64,000 bases of DNA from Mesorhizobium waimense (GCF_003601975.1 NZ_QZWZ01000003.1:62001-126000); one strand, 5' to 3'. Positions 17,936 through 26,622 are shown, counted from the stretch's first letter. The notes: generated from the letters alone by a model not told the origin. A program made the numbers and translations.

Positions 17936-18554
17936 ATTCCACCGGCCGGGTACAACGCCAGCCGTCGAAGGTCTGGCCGACCAGCGCCTTCAGTGCCTCT
18001 GGCATGCGAAGGATGCCGCCGCCATAGAGGCGGTTGGCCATGTCGAGCATCCCGGTGCGGTGCATGGCCTCGGTCATGCTGCCGCAGGCCTCCTTGACCA
18101 GCCAGACCCGAAAACCCTGATAGACCGCGTCGAAGACGCTCTCGCTCACGCAGCTGTCGGTCAGCACGCCGGTGACCATCAGGCTTTCGATCTTGAGGTC
18201 GGCGAGGCGCTGCATGAGATCGGTCCTGCGGAAGCAACTCGGCCAGTGCTTGTGGATGACGATGTCGCCCGGCAACGCCGCCACCTCGGCGCAGATCTGC
18301 GCGCCATTGCTGCCGGCCACGGCCGAACGAAATTCCTCGGTCAGGATTTCCTCCTGCCTGGCATAGCCATCGCGCTCCTCCGGCTTCACCCAGGCCTGGG
18401 CGTGGATGACCGGAACTCCCGCCGCACGGGCCGCGGCGATCAAGCGGGCGGCATTGTCGAGCACTGTGTCATAGCCGACGACCGGCCACGCGGCGCCGGG
18501 GCGGTATTCGTTCTGCAGGTCGATGACGAGCAAGGCGGTCGTGGCAAGGTTCAT
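17889..18554 (-). CDS. Isochorismatase-family cysteine hydrolase, N-carbamoylsarcosine amidase-like
   Basis: 221 residues with a readable catalytic triad: Asp12 in VIDLQNEY, Lys102 in IHKHWPSCF, Cys135 in GVLTDSCVSES. The family includes N-carbamoylsarcosine amidohydrolase and biuret or ureide amidases, which fits the hydantoinase operon it ends. Its ATG overlaps the stop of the M20 gene by four bases. Its 3' end overlaps the D-aminoacylase gene by 47 bases on the other strand. Carbamoyl-amide substrate is inference from context. Confidence 0.86.
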   Translation of the reverse strand: MNLATTALLVIDLQNEYRPGAAWPVVGYDTVLDNAARLIAAARAAGVPVIHAQAWVKPEERDGYARQEEILTEEFRSAVAGSNGAQICAEVAALPGDIVIHKHWPSCFRRTDLMQRLADLKIESLMVTGVLTDSCVSESVFDAVYQGFRVWLVKEACGSMTEAMHRTGMLDMANRLYGGGILRMPEALKALVGQTFDGWRCTRPVEFTYTLETVDRLYEAL

Positions 18555-19825
18555 GGCTGTTCCAAATTGTCGTAGTCGGTGACGAAGCGAAAAAGCAGAC
18601 GGATCGCCTGGTCGAGATCGGCGATGTCCATCGCTTCATGCGGATTGTGGCTGCCGTTCTCGTTGCGCACGAACAGCATGGCGGTCGGGACGCCGGCGGC
18701 GGCAAAGGTGGCCGCGTCGTGCCCCGCGCCGCTCGGCACATGCGGCACGCGCATCCGCAGATCGCTGGCGGCGCAGTCCAACCGCGTGATCAGTGTCGGC
18801 GACATGGTTGCGGGCTCCCAGGTGAAGCGCGGCCCGGCTTCGAAGGTGACGCCGCGCCTGGCGCCGACTTCGGCGAAGAGCGCGTGAAGCCGCGCCTCGA
18901 TCCGTTCCAGCACGGCGGCGTCGGCGCTGCGCACATCGAGCGTGAAGCGAAGTTCGCCGAGCACGCGGCTGCCGCCATGCTGGCTCGGATCGGATTCCAC
19001 CCGGCCGAAGGTGATGGTGGCTTCATGGCCTTCGCGCTCGAGCGCGTCCCATTCTTTTTCCAGGCCGGTGACCAGATCGGCGAAACCCAGCACGCTGTCA
19101 TGCCGGGCAAAGCGCGGCTCGGCGCCCGAATGGCCATAGGCGCCGAGACACCTGGCATCGACATAGCGGAATCCACCGGCGATCCCGGTGACGATGCCGA
19201 CCGGCACGTCTGCGGCAACGAGGCGCGGACCCTGCTCGATATGGACTTCGACGAAGGCGGCGATGCGGCCGGCGTCGATACCGGCAACGCCGCGCCTGAC
19301 AGCGTCGGGATCGAAGCCTTCCTCCCGCATATGTTCGGTCAGTGTCCGGCCACTGTCCGATCTCCGCGCTTCCAGCGCCTGCGGCTTCAGCAGACCCAGC
19401 GCCGCCTCGCTGCCGGGATAGGACAGCGGAAACCACACCGCCTCCTCGGCCCGGGTCGCCAACAGGATGAGATCGCGCGCGGGCTGCATGTTCTGACCGA
19501 CCAGTTCGGCCATCACCGCAAGCCCTGCGACGACACCGGCAGCACCGTCGAAATTGCCGCCATGCGGTACGCTGTCGAGATGCGAGCCGATAACGATCGC
19601 CGGCAGATCGGGGTTGCGGCCTTTCAGCGTCAGATAGAGATTGCCGGCGGCATCGACACGCGCCGATGCGCCGAGCTTTTCCGCTTCGTCGCGGACCATT
19701 GTATGGGCAAGCCGCTCACCCGGACCGTAGGCGACCCGGGTTATGCCCGGTGCGTCGGTGGTGGCTTCGGCCAGCCTTTCCAGCACCTGCCCGGCCAGCC
19801 TGCCGCCCGCCGTCAGGCTGGTCAT
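18551..19825 (-). CDS. M20-family N-carbamoyl-L-amino-acid hydrolase / allantoate amidohydrolase
   Basis: 424 residues of the AllC/HyuC type. Metal-binding blocks are IGSHLDSVPHGGNFDGAAG, ATRAEEAVWFP and EVHIEQGPRL, in the usual order. These Zn or Mn enzymes release CO2 and NH3 from N-carbamoyl-L-amino acids or allantoate. Four-base overlaps on both sides tie it to the DAO-type gene upstream and the isochorismatase-like gene downstream. It complements the D-specific carbamoylase at 22319, so the operon appears able to process both enantiomers or two substrate classes. Confidence 0.88.
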   Translation of the reverse strand: MTSLTAGGRLAGQVLERLAEATTDAPGITRVAYGPGERLAHTMVRDEAEKLGASARVDAAGNLYLTLKGRNPDLPAIVIGSHLDSVPHGGNFDGAAGVVAGLAVMAELVGQNMQPARDLILLATRAEEAVWFPLSYPGSEAALGLLKPQALEARRSDSGRTLTEHMREEGFDPDAVRRGVAGIDAGRIAAFVEVHIEQGPRLVAADVPVGIVTGIAGGFRYVDARCLGAYGHSGAEPRFARHDSVLGFADLVTGLEKEWDALEREGHEATITFGRVESDPSQHGGSRVLGELRFTLDVRSADAAVLERIEARLHALFAEVGARRGVTFEAGPRFTWEPATMSPTLITRLDCAASDLRMRVPHVPSGAGHDAATFAAAGVPTAMLFVRNENGSHNPHEAMDIADLDQAIRLLFRFVTDYDNLEQP

Positions 19826-20985
19826 GACGCGGAAGCTTTCCGAAGGGCAGCGCTTCGCAGCCGTTGCGGCGTCAGGTCCGCAAGCGCGACGCCTTGCCTT
19901 GCGACATCATCCGGAAGGCCGCCGCCCGCCATCAGGCTGGCGCAGACGCGCGATAGCGCGGGTGAGGTCTTGATGCCGTAGCCGCCCTGCCCGACCAGCC
20001 AGACGAAATCCGGAACCTCGTCGTCGGGCCCGACGACCGGCGACCCGTCGGCTACGAAGGTCCTCAGGCCGGCCCATGAACGCGACACGCGCTGCACCTC
20101 AATCGTGGTCGCCTGGCCGAGGCGCTCGGCGCCGATCGCGACATCGATATCCTCGGGATAGGCATCCATCGGCTCCGACGGTGTCGCATCGGCCGGCGAG
20201 GCCAGCAACTGGCCGGCATCGGGCTTGAAGTAGAATTCGGCGCCGACATCGTTGACTAAAGGCCAGTCGGTGATGCTGACGCCGTCGGGCGCCGGGATGT
20301 TGAAGGCGGTGCGGCGCTTCGGCTGCAAGCCGATCGGGCGCACACCGGCCAATTCGGCGACCTCATCGCCCCAGGCGCCGGCGGCATTGACGATAAGCGG
20401 CGCGAGGAATGTTCCTGCCTGGGTTTCGACCCGCCATTGGCCGCCTTGGCGGCTGATCGCCTTGACGCCGGCATTGGTGACGACCCGCGCGCCGCGCGAG
20501 CGGGCGTTGCGCAGATAGCCCTGATGCAGGCCGTTGACGTCGATGTCCATCGAATGCGGTTCGATGTAGGCCCCGGCGAGATAGTCGGCGCGCAGCACCG
20601 GCACGCGCGCAATCGCCTCGGCAGGCGTCATGGCGACGATCGAGGGAACCAGCGCCTGCGCCGACTCCAGCTCCTGATGCAACAGGTCGAGTTGATCGCT
20701 GCGCGCCACGGTGATCATGCCGCGCTTGCTGAGCAGCGGGTAGTCCGAGAAGCCGGCCGGCGGCTCGGTCAGGAACGCACGGCTTGCCAGCACGATGCGG
20801 CGGATGACGCCATTGCCGTAGTTTTCGGTAAAACTCGCCGCCGAGCGGCCGGTGGTATGGTAGCCGCAATGGCTTTCCCGCTCGAGCAGCAGCACCTTCT
20901 TGGTGCGCGAAATCTCAAAGGCGGCGCCGGCACCGGCAATGCCACCGCCAATAATGATGACCTCGGTTTGCTCGGCGGCGCTCAC
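19822..20985 (-). CDS. FAD-dependent amino-acid/amine oxidoreductase, DAO family
   Basis: 387 residues. The dinucleotide motif IIIGGGIAGAGAAFEIS begins near residue 10, and VNAAGAWGDEVAELAG and WAGLRTFVADGSPVVG are DAO-family blocks. It would oxidise a D-amino acid, glycine or N-methylamino acid to the imine, passing electrons to oxygen or a quinone. There is no signal peptide. It starts within the last four bases of the Fe-S protein gene upstream, suggesting the two are made together. RidA in the same operon would hydrolyse the imine product. Confidence 0.88.
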   Translation of the reverse strand: MSAAEQTEVIIIGGGIAGAGAAFEISRTKKVLLLERESHCGYHTTGRSAASFTENYGNGVIRRIVLASRAFLTEPPAGFSDYPLLSKRGMITVARSDQLDLLHQELESAQALVPSIVAMTPAEAIARVPVLRADYLAGAYIEPHSMDIDVNGLHQGYLRNARSRGARVVTNAGVKAISRQGGQWRVETQAGTFLAPLIVNAAGAWGDEVAELAGVRPIGLQPKRRTAFNIPAPDGVSITDWPLVNDVGAEFYFKPDAGQLLASPADATPSEPMDAYPEDIDVAIGAERLGQATTIEVQRVSRSWAGLRTFVADGSPVVGPDDEVPDFVWLVGQGGYGIKTSPALSRVCASLMAGGGLPDDVARQGVALADLTPQRLRSAALRKASAS

Positions 20986-22280
20986 AAGAACCCTTCCTTC
21001 AACATGGCTGCACCGGCATCGTCACGCGATACGGCAGGCGGCTCTCCCAGGCGTCCGCGCCGGGCACGGTCGCGGGCGCCGCGGCCCTCGGCGAGATTGT
21101 CGGCCGGCGCATTCTGCCGAGCGCAATCCTCCAAGGCGAGATCAGTCACCACAGGCACCGGCTTGCCGGCGATCTCGACGCCCTTCAGCCGCGCCCACAC
21201 GGCACGGCGCTTGCGCACTTGATGCGATTGCAGTTCGCCGAGCTCGGCAAAGCTGGTCTCGCGCTTGGTCGTCAGCGCGCCGGCGGCAACGGCCGCATCG
21301 AACAGCTCCAGCCCGCGCCTGGTGCGCACGATGATGCCGTTGAGCGGCTCATCCTCGACCGCCGGCCCGCCATTCAGCCAGGCGTCCGAGACGGCGATAT
21401 CCGCCACCTGCCCGATCGCGTCGGGGCAGATCTTGCAGCGCGGCTGGATCATCCACTTGTCCTCGTCTTCCCACAGCTGCCGGTAGCTGAGTTCGAAGCC
21501 GCGGCCGTCCCTGGTCTCGATCCGGTTGAGGCCGGGATTGCCATGGCCGCGGTAGCGGAACAGCGCGAGCTCGTCCTCGGTGAGGCCAAAGCGTTGCAGC
21601 GCCTGTTCCGATTTCGACAGGTCGGAGGCGCCGCCGCAGACGAAGGCCAGCGCATAGCGCATCAACTCGTCGACGCGCCGATCGAGCCGCGCCAGATTGC
21701 GCACCGCGGTGACGTCACAGGGCTTGGCGATCAGCGCGAAGGGCTCGCAACGGTCGAGGATTTCGCTGAAATCCACCAGTGGTGCCGCAGGCCCATAGCG
21801 CGAGCCGGCGCCTTCGAGCACCGAGGCGGCGTCGAAGCTCAGGTGGCGTTCGCTGCGCATCGGCGCCGACCGCGATGCCGCGACATGCAGGATGAACTTC
21901 ACGCGTCCGGAGTTGAGCAGGAACTGGCCAAGAGCCGTCAGCACGCCGCCGCCCGAGCCGCGAAACTGCACCGTCGGATCGCCGGCGCTACCGAGAACCA
22001 GCCGTTCGGCGGGACCCCAGACGGTGTCCATCAACCTGGCATCGCTTGCCTGCGCCGGTGGTGGACCCGCGATCCGCGTTCCCGGGCAAACAGCATTGAT
22101 CCGCATCAAGGTCGACATATCGAGCGCCTGCCGGGCCACCGGCCGCTCGCGTCCTTCGGGCGTCATGACCATCTCGACCGCACCGAGACCGGCAAGCGAC
22201 CGGCAAAGTCCGCAGCCGATGCACAGCCCGTTCTCGACGATCTCGCTCAACGACAAGGGATCGGACGGAGTCCGTTCCAT
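20982..22280 (-). CDS. Coenzyme F420 hydrogenase/dehydrogenase beta-subunit family Fe-S flavoprotein
   Basis: 432 residues from ATG at 22280. ENGLCIGCGLCRS at about residue 18-28 is a ferredoxin-like cysteine cluster, followed by the FrhB N- and C-terminal domains (GSGGGVLTALGQFLL; AKPCDVTAVRNLA; CKICPDAIGQVADI). Such proteins bind FAD and Fe-S and reduce or oxidise F420 or other acceptors. In rhizobia they also occur in amino-acid operons, where F420 is not established. The open frame extends upstream into the carbamoylase gene, but the sequence there is not FrhB-like. No strong ribosome site is visible, so the start could shift slightly. Confidence 0.83.
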   Translation of the reverse strand: MERTPSDPLSLSEIVENGLCIGCGLCRSLAGLGAVEMVMTPEGRERPVARQALDMSTLMRINAVCPGTRIAGPPPAQASDARLMDTVWGPAERLVLGSAGDPTVQFRGSGGGVLTALGQFLLNSGRVKFILHVAASRSAPMRSERHLSFDAASVLEGAGSRYGPAAPLVDFSEILDRCEPFALIAKPCDVTAVRNLARLDRRVDELMRYALAFVCGGASDLSKSEQALQRFGLTEDELALFRYRGHGNPGLNRIETRDGRGFELSYRQLWEDEDKWMIQPRCKICPDAIGQVADIAVSDAWLNGGPAVEDEPLNGIIVRTRRGLELFDAAVAAGALTTKRETSFAELGELQSHQVRKRRAVWARLKGVEIAGKPVPVVTDLALEDCARQNAPADNLAEGRGARDRARRGRLGEPPAVSRDDAGAAMLKEGFL

Positions 22281-22318
22281 GCGTTGCAACCGACTGGCTT
22301 GACTGAGGCCCACCGGCG

Positions 22319-23233
22319 TCAGACCTGTTCCGCGATCAAGCGATACTGATCCGGGCGACGATAGAGCGCGAAGTCGAAATTCACCTTTCGACAAGTCGTG
22401 ATCAGGTCGAGATCGGCGCGATGGAGGACGACTTCGTCTTCGAGCGACAGCGCCTGTGCGGCGATCTCGCCTGTCGGCGCGATGATGCAAGAGCCGCCGA
22501 TCAACGCCTGGCCGTCCTCGAGCCCGGCCTTGGCGGCGGCCGCGACCCAGAGCGTGTTCTGGTAGGCGCCGGCCTGCATCGGCAGATGGTTGTGGAACAT
22601 GCGCAGATGCGCCAGCGCCGGCGCCTCGTCGAGCAGCAGCGGCGTGTTGTAGCCGAGCAGCACGACTTCGGCGCCGTTCAGGCACAGCATCCGGTAGGTT
22701 TCCGGCCAGCGGCGGTCGTTGCAGATCGCCATGCCGACGCGGACGCCGCGATAGTCGAAAACCGGGAAGCCGAGATTGCCCGGCTCGAAATAGCGGCGTT
22801 CCAGATGCGTGGTCGTGCCTTCTTCCGGCTCGGCTGAGCCCGGCACATGCATCTTGCGGTAGCGGCCGATGAAAACGCCGTCCGGTCCGACGAGGTCCAT
22901 GGTGTTGAAACGGCGAGTGCGGCCGTCCTCATGCGCGAGCTCGCAGTACCCGAGTGCGAAGCCGACCTTGAGACGGGCTGCGGCATCGTAGAGCCGCTGC
23001 GTTTCCGGCCCCGGCATCGACCGTTCGAAGAAGGACTCGATCTCGGCGGTATCATCGATGCGCCAGCGCGGAAAGAAGGTGGTCAGCGCCATTTCGGGGA
23101 AGACCGCGATCTCCGCGCCGGCGGCTGCGGCCTTCTCCAGCAGATGGACAAGGCGGCCGACAGTCTCGGCACGCGAGGCACTGCGCTGGATGGGGCCGGT
23201 CTGGCAGACCGCTATGGTCAGGCATCTAGCCAT
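22319..23233 (-). CDS. N-carbamoyl-D-amino-acid amidohydrolase (nitrilase superfamily)
   Basis: 304 residues. The catalytic triad Glu47 (FPEMAL), Lys127 (YRKMHVPG) and Cys171 (AICNDRRWPE) is intact and sits at almost the same positions as in Agrobacterium D-carbamoylase. Family-typical blocks LTTFFPRW, MPGP, RYFEPGNLGFPV and SCIIAPTGEI are all present. It releases CO2 and NH3 from N-carbamoyl-D-amino acids. Its start overlaps the hydantoinase stop by 16 bases, so the two consecutive hydantoin-degrading steps are translationally coupled. Confidence 0.93.
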   Translation of the reverse strand: MARCLTIAVCQTGPIQRSASRAETVGRLVHLLEKAAAAGAEIAVFPEMALTTFFPRWRIDDTAEIESFFERSMPGPETQRLYDAAARLKVGFALGYCELAHEDGRTRRFNTMDLVGPDGVFIGRYRKMHVPGSAEPEEGTTTHLERRYFEPGNLGFPVFDYRGVRVGMAICNDRRWPETYRMLCLNGAEVVLLGYNTPLLLDEAPALAHLRMFHNHLPMQAGAYQNTLWVAAAAKAGLEDGQALIGGSCIIAPTGEIAAQALSLEDEVVLHRADLDLITTCRKVNFDFALYRRPDQYRLIAEQV

Positions 23234-24648
23234 GGCGTCGTCTCCTCGACAGGTTTTCCAGATTGAGCCGGATCGGCGGCGGTGCGCGGCACGAAACGGC
23301 CGAAGCCCGGCTGCGACCGAAGCACGCCGTCGGCAATCACCGGAACCCCGCGCACCAGCACCGTCGTCGGCTTGCCGGTCACGTTTCTTCCCTCGTAGGG
23401 CGTGAAGTCGACGCGCGAATGCAGGGCGGCATGGCCAAGCGCCCAGCGCGCCGTGGGGTCCCATATCGCCAGGTCGGCGTCGAGCCCAACTGCGATCCTG
23501 CCCTTGGCGTGCGCTAGTCCATAGATCGACGCCGCTTTGCGCGACGTGAGATCGAGATAGCGGGCAAGCGTGAGGCGACCGGTCACCAGCCCTTCCGAGA
23601 ACAGCAGCGGCAGGCGGGTCTCGATGCCGGGAATGCCGCTCAGCGTCGTGGTGAAGCCGGGCGTCTCGGCCCTGCCGACCTTGTCGGCGAAAAAATAGGG
23701 GGAGTGGTCAGAGGACCAGAGGTCGATACCGCCATCGATCAGCTCCCGCCATAGATGCTCCTGGCTGCGGGGCGAGCGCGGCGGCGGCGAAAAAACGAAA
23801 CGGGCGGCATCCTTGCCCGGACGGTCAAGATCGGCCGCGCCGACGAACAGATATTGCGGACAGGTCTCGGCGACCACATCGACGCCGCGCGTGCGCGCCC
23901 GCGCAATCTCCTCGGCCGACTGCCATGAGGAGACATGGACGATGGTCATGCGCGCGCCGGTCATTTCGGCGAAGGCCAAAGCGCGATGCGTCGCCTCGCG
24001 CTCCATGGTCTCGCTGTGGGCGACGACATGGTAGCGTATGTCGGTGCGGCCGAGATCGATCAGCCGTTGGCGCGTGCGCCGGATGGCGGCGTCATTCTCG
24101 GCATGGACCATGACGATCCAGCCGAGGCCGCGCGCGGCGTCGAGGATCTTGAAGAAGAGATCATCGTCGACCGCGAAGCCCTGATAGGTCATGAACAGCT
24201 TGACCGAGGCGATGCCGCGGCCGGCGAGCTGCGCAAGCTGTTCCTCGACATCGGAACCGGTGCCCATCGTGACCACGGCATGCAGCCCGTAGTCGATCAC
24301 CGCTCGGCCCGCGGCACGGTCGAGGGCGCGATCCACGGCGCCAATCGTGGTCATGTCCGGACCCGGCATGCCGAACGGGACGATGCAGGTCGTGCCGCCG
24401 AACGCCGCCGAGATGGTGCCGGACTCAAAGTCGTCGGCATTGCCCGCCCCGCCCCAGACCGGCTGGTCGAGATGGCAGTGGGCGTCGATGCCGCCGGGCA
24501 TGACCCAATGGCCGCCGGCGTCGAGCTGGGACTGACCGGCCAGGCCTGTTCCGATAGCAGCGATCCGGCCTTCGTCGATGCCGATGTCGCATTCGGCAAA
24601 ATCGTCGTCGAGGGCAACGCGACCGCCTTTGATCACCAGCTCATGCAT
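23218..24648 (-). CDS. D-hydantoinase / dihydropyrimidinase-family amidohydrolase
   Basis: 476 residues. His57 and His59 (DAHCHLDQP), the carboxylatable Lys150 (SVKLFMTYQG), His182 (VHAEN) and the SSDHSP aspartate form the binuclear metal site in the spacing typical of bacterial D-hydantoinases. It opens hydantoins or dihydropyrimidines to N-carbamoyl amino acids, the substrate of the next gene. The ATG at 24648 follows the RidA stop by 32 bases. A short C-terminal tail overlaps the carbamoylase start. No dihydropyrimidine dehydrogenase gene is visible nearby, favouring hydantoins or similar cyclic ureides. Confidence 0.91.
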   Translation of the reverse strand: MHELVIKGGRVALDDDFAECDIGIDEGRIAAIGTGLAGQSQLDAGGHWVMPGGIDAHCHLDQPVWGGAGNADDFESGTISAAFGGTTCIVPFGMPGPDMTTIGAVDRALDRAAGRAVIDYGLHAVVTMGTGSDVEEQLAQLAGRGIASVKLFMTYQGFAVDDDLFFKILDAARGLGWIVMVHAENDAAIRRTRQRLIDLGRTDIRYHVVAHSETMEREATHRALAFAEMTGARMTIVHVSSWQSAEEIARARTRGVDVVAETCPQYLFVGAADLDRPGKDAARFVFSPPPRSPRSQEHLWRELIDGGIDLWSSDHSPYFFADKVGRAETPGFTTTLSGIPGIETRLPLLFSEGLVTGRLTLARYLDLTSRKAASIYGLAHAKGRIAVGLDADLAIWDPTARWALGHAALHSRVDFTPYEGRNVTGKPTTVLVRGVPVIADGVLRSQPGFGRFVPRTAADPAQSGKPVEETTPWLDA

Positions 24649-24680
24649 TGGTTTTGCCGCCCCCTTCGCGGACAGGCCCC

Positions 24681-25031
24681 TCAGCCGACGGCCGCTGTGA
24701 CCATGATCTCGACGCGGTACTGATCGCCGGCGAGGCGCGCCTCCACCGTCGCGCGCACCGGCATGGCGCTGCGGTCGATCCAGGCGTCCCATGCCGCATT
24801 CATCATCTCGAAATCGGCAATGTCGCGCAGCCAGATCTGGGCACTCAAAAGCTTCGACTTGTCGCTGCCGGCCTTGGCCAGAAGGGCATCGATCTTGGCG
24901 AGGATTTGCTTGGTCTGCGCGGTGGTGTCGCCGGAAAGGTCGTCCGCCGTCAGGCCGGCGACGTAGACGGTGCCGTTGTGGCGAAGCACCCGGCAGAAGC
25001 GTTGGCCGTTCTCAAGACGTTCGATCGTCAT
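24681..25031 (-). CDS. RidA/YjgF-family imine deaminase
   Basis: 116 residues. Arg93 in PVRATVEARL corresponds to the substrate-binding arginine of active RidA proteins. They hydrolyse reactive enamines or imines to keto acids plus ammonia. As the first gene of the hydantoinase-oxidase operon it plausibly clears imines from the DAO-type oxidase encoded three genes later. Length is normal for the family. The promoter should lie in 25032-25172; no clear boxes seen. Confidence 0.88.
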   Translation of the reverse strand: MTIERLENGQRFCRVLRHNGTVYVAGLTADDLSGDTTAQTKQILAKIDALLAKAGSDKSKLLSAQIWLRDIADFEMMNAAWDAWIDRSAMPVRATVEARLAGDQYRVEIMVTAAVG

Positions 25032-25172
25032 GCAGTTTTCTCCCTTGGCGGCTTTCGATCATGGCAGATTGACCATGGTACGGAGCGGACAAAACGACTG
25101 TAAAGCCTGGGAAGCGGCATGGTGCTGCTTTCCGTGACAAGGATGGCCAAAAAAATTAAGGTCATAGCCGTG

Positions 25173-25376
25173 TCAATCTTCGTTTGTGGCGCGCTTGGCG
25201 GGGTATAGCTTCTGCAACCAGCCGCGGATCAGCGGCACCGCCAAGGGGGAGCCGCCGTAATGCATGACGATGCCGTGCCGATTGTCTGGGCCGCGCCGAT
25301 TGTCGTGCCCGGGCCGATTGTCGGGCTCGTCTCCCGTCGCCGGCGCGCATCGTAGCCGGCCGACAGCGGCATTCAT
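25173..25376 (-). CDS. Small hypothetical protein with DNRxGx repeats (uncertain)
   Basis: A 67-codon frame starting antiparallel to the MFS start codon. Codon third positions are G/C-rich like real genes here. The middle contains three hexapeptide repeats (DNRPGH, DNRRGP, DNRHGI) encoded by an 18-base tandem repeat, and the C-terminal 30 residues look protein-like (YGGSPLAVPLIRGWLQKLYP). I recognise no family. It may be a real small gene, a remnant, or chance in a divergent promoter region. Apart from this, 25032-25374 holds nothing else I can support. Confidence 0.28.
   Translation of the reverse strand: MNAAVGRLRCAPATGDEPDNRPGHDNRRGPDNRHGIVMHYGGSPLAVPLIRGWLQKLYPAKRATNED
25277..25330. repeat. 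Three tandem 18-base units beginning GCCGATTGTC
   Basis: Units are 25277-25294, 25295-25312 and 25313-25330, each beginning GCCGATTGTC and differing in the last eight bases. The exact 18-base register could be a coding repeat for six residues on the minus strand, or an array of protein-binding sites upstream of the MFS gene at 25375. Copy number may vary between strains. Confidence 0.75.
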
Positions 25377-26622
25377 GGGATCGATCGCTCAATCCGCGAT
25401 GCGCTTGTGGCGGAACGCCGAGCGCTCCCGCGCCATGCTGCCGATCATGGTCAGCATCTGTCTCGCTTGCATAGGCAGCGCCATGCTGACGACCGCGGTT
25501 TCGTTCTATCTGGGCAAGCCCGGCATCGCGCCTGACATGGTGCAGATCGTGCTGACCGCCTATCCGATCGGCTTCCTGATCGGATGCCTGGTGACGCGCC
25601 CGCTGGTGGCCCGCTACGGCCATGAGCGAACATTCGTGCTGATCCTTGCAACCGCACTGCTGTCAGCTGCCGGTTTCGTCTTCACCGACTTCGTGCCGAG
25701 CTGGTTCTGCTTCCGACTGCTCGGCGGCATGTCGATGGCCTCGATGTTCGTGATCTGCGAGAGCTGGATCAACCTCTATGCCGAGCAGCACAATCGCGGC
25801 GCGATGTTTTCGATCTACATGCTGACGACGGCGATCGCGGTGCTGCTCGGCCAGATCCTTGTCGCGCTTGTCGGTCCGACATCACCGCATCTGTTTTCCG
25901 TCGCGGCGGCGATGGTGCTTCTGGCGTTCGTCCCCAAATTCGCCGGCCGGCGCTGGCCGGCGCTGCCTTCGGTGCCGGCCGAACCGGCGCAGACGACCGG
26001 AGCCGACAGAAGGCTCGGGCCGCTGGCGCTGTTCAGGCTGGCGCCGGTGACGGTCGTCGCCATTTTCCAGGGCGGCATCACTAACATGAATGTCTTCGTG
26101 CTGACGCCCATCTATGGGACGCAGATCGGACTGTCGGCGGCGGCGACGGTCTGGCTGGTGACCACGATAAGCATTGCCGGCATGGTCGCGCAGACCCCCG
26201 TCGGCTGGCTGTCGGACCGGTTCGACCGACGCCTGATCCTGCTGGTGCAAGGGCTGGTATCGGTGACGGCCTGCGCCATGATCGCCTGGGTCGGAGCTGT
26301 TTCGGTGCCGCTGCTGTTCGTGCTGTTCTTCGTCTATGGCGCCATGGCGTTGACTATCTATCCGGTGGCCATGGCGTTCGGGGCATCGCAACTTCATAGC
26401 CGGCACATGGTCGCAGCGTCCGGCACGCTGCTTCTGCTCTATTCGATCGGCAATGTCGCGACGCCGGGCGTTGCCGCCGGACTGATGGCGCATATCGGGC
26501 CGCCGGCGATGTTCCTGCTGCTTGGCGGCGGCGCGGTGCTGGTCACGCTTGCGGCCTGCTACAATCTTCTGCGCCGGCCGGTCGCGACGCCGATCGTGCA
26601 AGCTGTCGAGGACCAGGTCTGA
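25375..26622 (+). CDS. Major facilitator superfamily transporter, YcaD-like
   Basis: 415 residues with about 12 hydrophobic segments. Loop motifs RPLVARYGHERTF (between segments 2 and 3) and GWLSDRFDRRLIL (between 8 and 9) are characteristic MFS A-motifs. It probably imports or exports a small metabolite of the adjacent catabolic genes. The ATG at 25375 is chosen over an upstream in-frame ATG, whose leader would be the 18-base repeat. Its stop overlaps the SDR start by one base. Confidence 0.87.
   Translation: MGSIAQSAMRLWRNAERSRAMLPIMVSICLACIGSAMLTTAVSFYLGKPGIAPDMVQIVLTAYPIGFLIGCLVTRPLVARYGHERTFVLILATALLSAAGFVFTDFVPSWFCFRLLGGMSMASMFVICESWINLYAEQHNRGAMFSIYMLTTAIAVLLGQILVALVGPTSPHLFSVAAAMVLLAFVPKFAGRRWPALPSVPAEPAQTTGADRRLGPLALFRLAPVTVVAIFQGGITNMNVFVLTPIYGTQIGLSAAATVWLVTTISIAGMVAQTPVGWLSDRFDRRLILLVQGLVSVTACAMIAWVGAVSVPLLFVLFFVYGAMALTIYPVAMAFGASQLHSRHMVAASGTLLLLYSIGNVATPGVAAGLMAHIGPPAMFLLLGGGAVLVTLAACYNLLRRPVATPIVQAVEDQV

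Noticed and set aside
22281..22685. Upstream extension of the FrhB-like frame
   Set aside because: The sequence is a low-complexity Arg/Ala-rich shadow of the carbamoylase gene on the same strand, without FrhB homology.
25375..26622. Longer MFS protein starting at 25264
   Set aside because: The extra N-terminus is just the 18-base repeat translated and lacks MFS character; the natural first membrane helix follows the ATG at 25375.
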